NCBI GenBank assembly: GCA_021851535.1
Contig: JAJZDT010000077.1
Span: 1-5,624 of the forward strand
Length of the DNA: 5,624 nucleotides
Direction of reading: 5' to 3'
Origin: Microcaldota archaeon
GTDB lineage: Archaea; Micrarchaeota; Micrarchaeia; Micrarchaeales; Micrarchaeaceae
Positions within the stretch are counted from its first letter, which is position 1. Every line of letters starts with the position of its first letter. The notes under the pieces are model-generated. The model worked only from the letters and a program-made list of their open reading frames with translations. It was not told the DNA's origin and did no database searches. This document shows positions 1 to 5,423 of this stretch, in pieces. Both the position numbers and the translations under genes were made by a program.

Positions 1-48
1 AGATATGACAGGCGCGATTATGCGTTAAGACCAGAGGATATGGAGTGA
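1..48 (+). CDS. nuoI: NuoI (FpoI-like) complex I iron-sulfur subunit, C-terminal end only
   Basis: The first frame is open from the window edge and gives 15 residues, ending in R-P-E-D-M-E before TGA at 46-48. NuoI C-termini commonly read like Y-D-R-R-x-L-x-x-x-P-E-D, and this tail (Y-D-R-R-D-Y-A-L-R-P-E-D) fits that. NuoI is the peripheral subunit that carries two [4Fe-4S] clusters and passes electrons toward the quinone site. Its cluster-binding cysteines lie upstream of the window and cannot be checked. The gene sits immediately before nuoJ, the usual order, with four bases between stop and next start. The assignment rests on a short tail plus context. Confidence 0.8.
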   Translation, partial: RYDRRDYALRPEDME

Positions 49-49
49 G
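42..49 (+). promoter_or_regulatory. Shine-Dalgarno-like site for nuoJ
   Basis: GGAGTGAG lies at 42-49 inside the last nuoI codons, with its GGAG core seven bases before the nuoJ ATG at 53. It resembles the archaeal GGAGGTGA ribosome-binding sequence with one base missing. It supports the 53 start. It is a short match that could be coding coincidence. Confidence 0.4.
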
Positions 50-52
50 TGT

Positions 53-535
53 ATGTTTAACTTAATTGTATCATTTTTAATTGGTATAATAGACATATTT
101 CTAATAATAGCTATGTTTAACTCAAACGAGATGATGCATGCCGCGCTCTTTCTTGCAGCAGTATTTTTCATGAATGCAATAGCATTTCTAATACTAAATC
201 AACAATTACTTGCAGTAATACAGCTTATGATAATGGTAGGGGGCATTGCAACATATATATTCGTGAGTGTTGCTCCTGTTAAAAAGCCATCATTTAATGG
301 AACAAATATGCCTGCACTCGCACTGCTCTCCATACTAATATTCATAGCTATCGCATACCCATTAGTACAGAAAGGATACATCTCGAATAGTACTACAAAT
401 TACTCTTTTGACGTTACAAGCATGCTTAATTATGTTACGTTTAATGTCAGTATATTTTACATAATTACTATTATGCTATTTACAAGCGCATTGGGTGCCA
501 TAATAATAATGAAGATGCCGGGGCTACTTGAATGA
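53..535 (+). CDS. nuoJ: Complex I membrane subunit J (NuoJ/FpoJ/ND6-like)
   Basis: This 160-residue membrane protein has five predicted helices (about residues 2-20, 28-47, 52-74, 88-105 and 131-153), the NuoJ topology. NuoJ sits in the membrane arm beside K, A and H and its TM3 is thought to couple quinone reduction to proton movement. The family signature is recognisable: N-E-M-M-H-A at 25-30 (compare N-P-V-H-A in E. coli), then Q57 and V-G-G-I at 62-65 in TM3. The position of E. coli Glu55 is Gln57, which is common in the family. The position of the TM3 tyrosine (E. coli Tyr59) is Met61, which is unusual. The protein lacks the long hydrophilic C-terminal tail of E. coli NuoJ. It starts four bases after nuoI, and its stop overlaps the nuoK start as ATGA. 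The identification is firm from order, topology and motif. Confidence 0.93.
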   Translation: MFNLIVSFLIGIIDIFLIIAMFNSNEMMHAALFLAAVFFMNAIAFLILNQQLLAVIQLMIMVGGIATYIFVSVAPVKKPSFNGTNMPALALLSILIFIAIAYPLVQKGYISNSTTNYSFDVTSMLNYVTFNVSIFYIITIMLFTSALGAIIIMKMPGLLE

Positions 536-828
536 TAATATTATATATGATGATTATAGGATTTGCAATCTTTGCTATTGGAGTAAGCGGTATAGCCACG
601 AGCAAAAATTTTTTGGTCATAATGTTCTCAATAGAACTAGTAATAATAGCAGCATCGCTTATAGGATTAGCACTGTATTCATCATATAATGGCGATATAA
701 TATTGCTATTAATTTCAATATGGAGCATTGCAGCGGTTGAACTGGTTGCTGCAATAGCGCTGTATAGATATCTTGTAAAGTCCGGTAATGGATTAGACGT
801 CTCAAAACTATCAAAATATAAAGGTTGA
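532..828 (+). CDS. nuoK: Complex I membrane subunit K (NuoK/FpoK/ND4L-like)
   Basis: This 98-residue protein has three transmembrane helices, matching the family length of about 100. NuoK lies between NuoJ and NuoN in the membrane arm and provides part of the first proton path. Both signature membrane glutamates are present: Glu35 in the I-E-L context and Glu70 in the A-A-V-E context, corresponding to E. coli NuoK Glu36 and Glu72. The short C-terminal tail (L-D-V-S-K-L-S-K-Y-K-G) resembles the canonical N-I-D-S-V-S-E-M-R-G ending. The ATG overlaps the nuoJ stop by four bases (ATGA), which argues for translational coupling; there is no convincing Shine-Dalgarno site. The related MrpC subunit is an alternative, but the I-J-K-L-M-N context excludes it. 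Confidence 0.96.
   Translation: MIILYMMIIGFAIFAIGVSGIATSKNFLVIMFSIELVIIAASLIGLALYSSYNGDIILLLISIWSIAAVELVAAIALYRYLVKSGNGLDVSKLSKYKG
820..824 (+). promoter_or_regulatory. Possible Shine-Dalgarno site for nuoL
   Basis: AAAGG at 820-824, within the last nuoK codons, lies seven bases before the nuoL ATG at 832 and continues as GGTTGA, a partial match to the archaeal GGTGA core. It is weak, but it is the best candidate upstream of this start. Confidence 0.35.
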
Positions 829-831
829 ACT

Positions 832-2610
832 ATGATAATAGCTATTGTTTTATTTCCAATGCTGATTGCAACATTCTTGATCTTATTATTCAAAAATGAG
901 ACCATTGTCAAGCTATCAGCAGCTCTTGGCAGCATAGCATCACTTCTGCTCTCCATTTATATTGCAATCTTTGATAAGAATATTTCAGAGCAGTATAGAT
1001 GGTTTAATCTCATAAGCTACTCGTTTGGCATATCATTTGCCACATATACGTTAAATATCATACTACTTTTGCTTGTAGCAATTATGACACCAATTATTGT
1101 GATATATTCAATAGGCTACTTTAAGGGTAAGAACTATGGAATCAAGCGCTTTTACATTGAGATGCTAATATTTGCAAGTGCAATGATGCTCTTTGCAATT
1201 TCTGAAAATTTAATAACAATATTTATCGCCTGGGAGATTTTAGGCATAACAAGCTATATGCTTATAGGATTCTGGTATAATAAGGAGGAGGCGCAGGAAG
1301 CTGCGCGTAGATCCATAACAACAATAGTAATTGGAGACATATTATTCTTATCAGCTATAATAATAATTTTTGCAACGCTTGGCACAACAGAGATATCGGG
1401 TCTTATAAACACTACAAATAAGAGCGTACTTTATCTGCCTATGATACTTATAATGATTGCAGCATTTACAAAATCCGCCCAGTTTCCATTTAATGAATGG
1501 CTAGCTGATGCAATGGAAGCGCCAACCCCAGTATCGGCATTTCTTCACTCCTCGACTATGGTAAAGGCTGGCGTATTTTTAATTGCACTGCTTTTACCTA
1601 TATATGAATCATTGGGCCTAAATTACATACTTGTTGTAATAGGAATTATAACAGCAATAGTAGCTGTTACAAATGCACTCTCTGAACACCAAATTAAAAG
1701 AATACTTGCCTATTCAACCATGGAAGATTTAGCGTTGATGTTTATTGCACTTGGACTTTTAAATATATTTGCAGCTATGCTACTTTTTATTGTTCAGACA
1801 TTCTACAAAGCGCTTCTTTTCATGAATAGCGGCGTTATGATGAATGCAAATAATGACAATTCTGATATTTACAAGATACATGGACTTAGGGATACTAGAA
1901 TAATACTTATAACTACAATAATTGGCGTTGTGTCACTTGCAGGTATTATTCCATTTGGATCATTCTTTGCCAAATCCATGATTGATACTTCATCAAATAG
2001 CACAGTTCTTTATTTTATATTACTAGCAATTGAACTCGTATCAAGCACATATATGTTTAGGTGGATGTTCATACCATTAAAAGACAAAAATGCTTCGAAA
2101 ACGCGTAGTAACAAATATAAAAACACATCTAAATTAATGATAGCACCGATAATAATAACGGCAATTCTTGCGCTCTTTGCACCAATAGCCCTGCCATTGC
2201 TTGGGGGCATATTTGGTACATACAACATACTGGGCAATATTCTTACATATGTGATTAATAGCATAATAATAGCAATAGGCATTATGATTGCATATGTATT
2301 CTTCATGCGCGGCGCTAAAATCAAAATTGGCAAGAATAGCATTCTCTATAAAGCCGCATATAACAGCATTTTAATAAATAAATTTTATAACATTTTTGGA
2401 AATACGTTTGTTTATCTTAGCGATTTTTTTAACACAATAGATTATTCGATATTAAAAACATTCCAATCATCAGGAATGTATATCTATAAATTTGGCATGA
2501 AAATAAGAAAGATGGTCAATGGTAATGTAAATGATTATTATGTTGTTGCACTGATAGGATTTGTATTTCTTGTAATAATTTTTAGCTTTATTGTTTTTGG
2601 TGTTTTTTAG
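832..2610 (+). CDS. nuoL: Complex I antiporter-like proton-pumping subunit L (NuoL/FpoL/ND5-like)
   Basis: This 592-residue protein (E. coli has about 613) has roughly 16 hydrophobic helices. It includes a long amphipathic region at about 500-565, the expected lateral helix HL, followed by a final anchor helix at 569-592. It is the distal proton-pumping subunit of the membrane arm. Key residues seen: Glu135 in W-E-I-L-G-I-T-S-Y (TM5 Glu144 of E. coli), Asp169 in V-I-G-D-I (Asp178), Lys214 in T-K-S-A-Q-F-P-F (TM7 Lys229), His239 and Lys245 in TM8 (H-S-S-T-M-V-K-A-G), Lys326 in F-Y-K-A-L-L-F (Lys342) and Lys381 in F-F-A-K (TM12 Lys399). The W-L-A-D-A-M-E-A-P-T-P-V-S-A motif (223-236) is diagnostic for NuoL. 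Oddities: both TM11 histidines are absent (Leu318, Gln322), the Y-S-T-M motif is followed by Glu298-Asp299 instead of Ser-Gln, the TM12 K-D-E is K-S-M, and the early D-G-L-S motif is missing. The gene starts three bases after nuoK and ends directly against nuoM. Confidence 0.97.
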   Translation: MIIAIVLFPMLIATFLILLFKNETIVKLSAALGSIASLLLSIYIAIFDKNISEQYRWFNLISYSFGISFATYTLNIILLLLVAIMTPIIVIYSIGYFKGKNYGIKRFYIEMLIFASAMMLFAISENLITIFIAWEILGITSYMLIGFWYNKEEAQEAARRSITTIVIGDILFLSAIIIIFATLGTTEISGLINTTNKSVLYLPMILIMIAAFTKSAQFPFNEWLADAMEAPTPVSAFLHSSTMVKAGVFLIALLLPIYESLGLNYILVVIGIITAIVAVTNALSEHQIKRILAYSTMEDLALMFIALGLLNIFAAMLLFIVQTFYKALLFMNSGVMMNANNDNSDIYKIHGLRDTRIILITTIIGVVSLAGIIPFGSFFAKSMIDTSSNSTVLYFILLAIELVSSTYMFRWMFIPLKDKNASKTRSNKYKNTSKLMIAPIIITAILALFAPIALPLLGGIFGTYNILGNILTYVINSIIIAIGIMIAYVFFMRGAKIKIGKNSILYKAAYNSILINKFYNIFGNTFVYLSDFFNTIDYSILKTFQSSGMYIYKFGMKIRKMVNGNVNDYYVVALIGFVFLVIIFSFIVFGVF

Positions 2611-4026
2611 ATGATATATATTATTTTAATATTGTTTGCAATGCTCGCTGCAGGAATTGCGCTAGTACCAATTAGCCCTAGGGCTTTATGTAGAAGAACT
2701 GCGCTCATATTCTCAGGGGTCGTATTTGCAATAGTATTGCACATGATATTTAATCTGCTCGTTTATAACGTACTTCCATATAGCGAATCATTAGCGTATA
2801 TACCCGAATTAAATACGCGCGTGCTATTTACAGTAACACCCGTATCTATGATACTTATGCTTATGACCTCCATAATATCCATTGCGGCGCTATTGTCTAT
2901 TAGACCCATTTTAGAGAGAGAGCGGGGTCTATCCTTTTTGATAATGCTATTCCAATTATCCTCAATAGGATTATTTTTATCATATAATCTGTTATTATTC
3001 TTCATGTTCTGGGAGATGGGCGTAATAACAGTCTTCATGCTAATTAACATATTCGGATCATCTGAGAGTAATAATGCTTCTATGAGATTTCTTATGTATT
3101 CTATAGTTTCAAGCTCATTATTACTTTTAGGCATAATACTTATCTATCTATACACCCCAGCACATTCACTTAATATAGATACGATAATAGCAAATAGCGC
3201 AACAATACCTTACACAATAGGAGCTGTTATATTTGCGATTATGTTTGCAGCGTTTATGATAAAAATACCACTATTCCCATTTCACTCATGGGTTGGAAGC
3301 GCATATGCGGAGGCGCCAACAAGCGGATCTGTAGTTATATCGGGCATATTATCAAAATATGGACTTTATGGAATATTTATGTTATTTGTGATGTTTAATA
3401 CAACTCAGAGCATGCGTATTAGCATTTTAATAATTGCTGCCATATCAGCATTCTATTCAGTTTTTGTTGCGATAAAGAGCAGAGATATAAAGGTACTATT
3501 AGCATACACAGGCATGGTTGAGAGCGCTATAATAATAATAGGCATAACGTCTGGAAATGCAACAGGCTATTATGGCGCGATATATGGAATGTTTGCGTAT
3601 GGCTTATCCATTGCCCTATTATTCCTTGCAGCTGGAACAATAGAGCAGATGTATGGATCTAGAAACGTTGATAATATTAAAGCAATTGTGAAGAACTCCG
3701 CATCAACAGCCTATGCGTTTATATTTGGCGTATTTGCAGCAACAGGACTGCCATTAACCGGAGTTTTCATAGCGGATATATTGATATTCACTTCAGGATT
3801 TGAGGCCTTTGGTATACTGGCATTGATCCCAATAGTTACAATAATGATAATTGCCGCATACCTATATAGAATAGTTTCGAAATCAGTTCTAAACTCAAAA
3901 GAACCAACACTTGCAATAAGAGGTCTTGAGAGTGATAGGATTTTTGCGTATATAGTAATAATTGCTGCAATAATTTTTATTGGTGTATTTCCATCAATAA
4001 TACTTAGTATATTTAGTGCAAGTTGA
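2611..4026 (+). CDS. nuoM: Complex I antiporter-like proton-pumping subunit M (NuoM/FpoM/ND4-like)
   Basis: This 471-residue protein (E. coli has 509) has about 14 hydrophobic helices. It is the middle proton-pumping subunit, between N and L. Key residues seen: Glu135 in F-W-E-M (TM5 Glu144 of E. coli), Lys218 in M-I-K-I-P-L-F-P-F-H-S-W (TM7 Lys234), Lys249 in G-I-L-S-K-Y-G (TM8 Lys265) and Asp389 in F-I-A-D-I (TM12 Glu407, a conservative change). E-A-P-T-S-G-S-V at 234-241 is a NuoM hallmark and D-I-K-V-L-L-A-Y-T at 292-300 is the TM9-10 motif. Oddities: the usual W-L-P-D-A-H is W-V-G-S-A-Y, the TM11 A-H-G-L-S histidine is Tyr330, and the histidine expected after Y-T-x-V-S is Glu304. The ATG abuts the nuoL TAG with no spacer and no clear Shine-Dalgarno site, so reinitiation or coupling is likely. 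Confidence 0.96.
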   Translation: MIYIILILFAMLAAGIALVPISPRALCRRTALIFSGVVFAIVLHMIFNLLVYNVLPYSESLAYIPELNTRVLFTVTPVSMILMLMTSIISIAALLSIRPILERERGLSFLIMLFQLSSIGLFLSYNLLLFFMFWEMGVITVFMLINIFGSSESNNASMRFLMYSIVSSSLLLLGIILIYLYTPAHSLNIDTIIANSATIPYTIGAVIFAIMFAAFMIKIPLFPFHSWVGSAYAEAPTSGSVVISGILSKYGLYGIFMLFVMFNTTQSMRISILIIAAISAFYSVFVAIKSRDIKVLLAYTGMVESAIIIIGITSGNATGYYGAIYGMFAYGLSIALLFLAAGTIEQMYGSRNVDNIKAIVKNSASTAYAFIFGVFAATGLPLTGVFIADILIFTSGFEAFGILALIPIVTIMIIAAYLYRIVSKSVLNSKEPTLAIRGLESDRIFAYIVIIAAIIFIGVFPSIILSIFSAS

Positions 4027-4028
4027 AT

Positions 4029-5423
4029 ATGATGATAGATTTTAACCTTATGTATATGCTTATTTTAATACCAATTATACTTATAGTATCTGGAGCGCTT
4101 GCAATACTACATAGAAAAAAAGAGTCCGCATTCATAGTACAAATAATATTGCTCGTAATGAATTTGGCGCTTGCAGTATTATTTTTTGTGACGGGCGGGC
4201 AAACAATAGCATTTAGCATATTTACAATATATAGTTTCTCTGCGCTATTTATTGGACTTTTTTCTATTCTATTTTTATTGATAGTCATATTGACATACAA
4301 ACATTCGATGAAATTTAATTATGTCTCACTGCTCATTAGCATGGTATATTTTGGCGCAATTGCCGTATCCACGTCAGCATCGCTTATAATAACAGTAATC
4401 GGTATTGAAATGGTATCGATAGGATCAATATTTATGATCCTATTTGAGAAACGCGATTCTATAGAAGCAGCAATAAAATTGTTTATATTAAGCGGCAGCG
4501 CAATTGCGATATTGACAGTTGCATTAGCACTTATCATACCATATGATAGCACATTTGCAATATCAGCAATAATAAGCTCTGGACCATTAAATTATATACT
4601 ATTATTTTCACTTCTATTATTTGGAATAGGCCTCTTATTTGAAGCGGGCGCATTTCCTTTCAGTTTATGGATACCAGATATATATGAGGAGGTGCAGGGC
4701 AATATAACCGCAATGCTCTCAGGTATAAACAAGAAGGTTGCATTTGTTGCAATAATAGTAATATTTGGGATTGTTTTCGTAAGATATTGGTACATATTCT
4801 CAGAGTTTTTTAGCATTATAGCGATATTCACAATGTTTTTCGGAAATATAATGGCGCTTATACAGACCAATATAAAGCGCATGTTTGCATACTCTGCAAT
4901 ATCGCAATCGGGTTATATATTAATAGGAATTGCTAGCGCATCACAATTTGGCTTTGAGGCAAGCATATTCCAAATTATTGCTCATTCTTTTATGATAATT
5001 GGAACATTTGCAATAATAATGCTATTAGAATTTAGAAATATAAAAACGCTTAATGATTATTCTGGATTGATGTATAGAAACGGATTTATCGGATTCTCTT
5101 TAGCCATATTTATATTGTCTATGATAGGCATTCCAGGACTTATGGGCTTTTATGGTAAATTTTTACTCTTTGCAAGCGCAATAAATGCAAATATAGTAAT
5201 ATTGGCGATTATTGGTCTAATAAATAGTATTATATCAGTATATTATTATGGGCGGGTTATTGCAGCGATATTTAAACCAAGCAATAAGAATAAGATATTT
5301 ATAGATAAATACAGCTACTTTGTTATATTAGTCGCACTTTGCCTTATAATCGTATTTGGCATATATCCAACACCGCTAATAATAGCCTCGCAATTAGCTT
5401 CCAGTTCACTACTCTTACTCTGA
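4029..5423 (+). CDS. nuoN: Complex I antiporter-like proton-pumping subunit N (NuoN/FpoN/ND2-like)
   Basis: This protein has 464 residues from the ATG at 4029 (E. coli has about 485) and about 14 helices. It is the proximal antiporter-like subunit, contacting NuoK. Residues seen, numbered from this ATG: Glu127 in G-I-E-M-V-S (TM5 Glu133 of E. coli), Lys150 in A-I-K-L-F-I-L-S (Lys158), Lys235-Lys236 (TM8 Lys247), Q-T-N-I-K-R (279-284), Y-S-A-I-S-Q-S-G-Y (TM10), His319 in I-I-A-H-S-F, and Lys377 in F-Y-G-K-F (TM12 Lys395). W-I-P-D-I-Y at 214-219 is the NuoN form of the TM7 loop. The striking exception is Glu205, which aligns without gaps to the TM7 pump lysine Lys217. The following A-P is also replaced (Y-E-E-V-Q-G-N). 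A TTG at 4023, overlapping the nuoM stop as TTGA, could add two residues; ATG 4032 is a third option. The 3' end overlaps the convergent gene. Confidence 0.94.
   Translation: MMIDFNLMYMLILIPIILIVSGALAILHRKKESAFIVQIILLVMNLALAVLFFVTGGQTIAFSIFTIYSFSALFIGLFSILFLLIVILTYKHSMKFNYVSLLISMVYFGAIAVSTSASLIITVIGIEMVSIGSIFMILFEKRDSIEAAIKLFILSGSAIAILTVALALIIPYDSTFAISAIISSGPLNYILLFSLLLFGIGLLFEAGAFPFSLWIPDIYEEVQGNITAMLSGINKKVAFVAIIVIFGIVFVRYWYIFSEFFSIIAIFTMFFGNIMALIQTNIKRMFAYSAISQSGYILIGIASASQFGFEASIFQIIAHSFMIIGTFAIIMLLEFRNIKTLNDYSGLMYRNGFIGFSLAIFILSMIGIPGLMGFYGKFLLFASAINANIVILAIIGLINSIISVYYYGRVIAAIFKPSNKNKIFIDKYSYFVILVALCLIIVFGIYPTPLIIASQLASSSLLLL

Noticed and set aside
500..511. ATA/AAT trinucleotide runs (also near 3531) as possible repeats
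   Set aside because: They are short runs of isoleucine codons in membrane helices, with no array structure or flanking signature.
480..956. Antisense open frame of 158 codons opposite the nuoJ/nuoK/nuoL junctions
   Set aside because: It lies opposite three confidently identified genes, has an isoleucine-rich shadow composition and no recognisable motif. Long antisense frames are expected opposite this ATA-rich coding style.
1282..1291. Internal AAGGAGGAGG resembling a strong ribosome-binding site in nuoL
   Set aside because: It encodes the N-K-E-E-A segment of NuoL and no start codon of a supported gene follows at suitable spacing.
2605..2616. Possible frameshift or fusion at the zero-gap nuoL/nuoM junction after a T-run
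   Set aside because: NuoL ends with its expected terminal helix and NuoM begins with its own first helix and ATG, so normal separate genes explain the site.
2010..3134. Antisense open frames opposite nuoL (2010-2342) and nuoM (2763-3134)
   Set aside because: Both are fully contained in conserved membrane genes, have no ribosome site or family resemblance, and are explained as shadows.
4686..4694. Internal GAGGAGGTG, close to a perfect archaeal Shine-Dalgarno core, in nuoN
   Set aside because: It encodes Y-E-E-V-Q after the TM7 loop; the nearest ATG (4713) is about 20 bases away and in the nuoN frame, so an internal start is unconvincing.
4013..4882. Antisense open frames opposite nuoN (4013-4300, 4319-4552, 4592-4882)
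   Set aside because: They have the same shadow composition, are fully covered by nuoN and show no independent coding support.
832..5423. Mrp-type Na+/H+ antiporter or membrane-bound hydrogenase operon
   Set aside because: NuoL, NuoM and NuoK resemble MrpA, MrpD and MrpC, but a NuoI tail, NuoJ and a true NuoN with Q-T-N-I-K-R in canonical order I-J-K-L-M-N identify complex I. Hydrogenase modules normally have a different subunit order.
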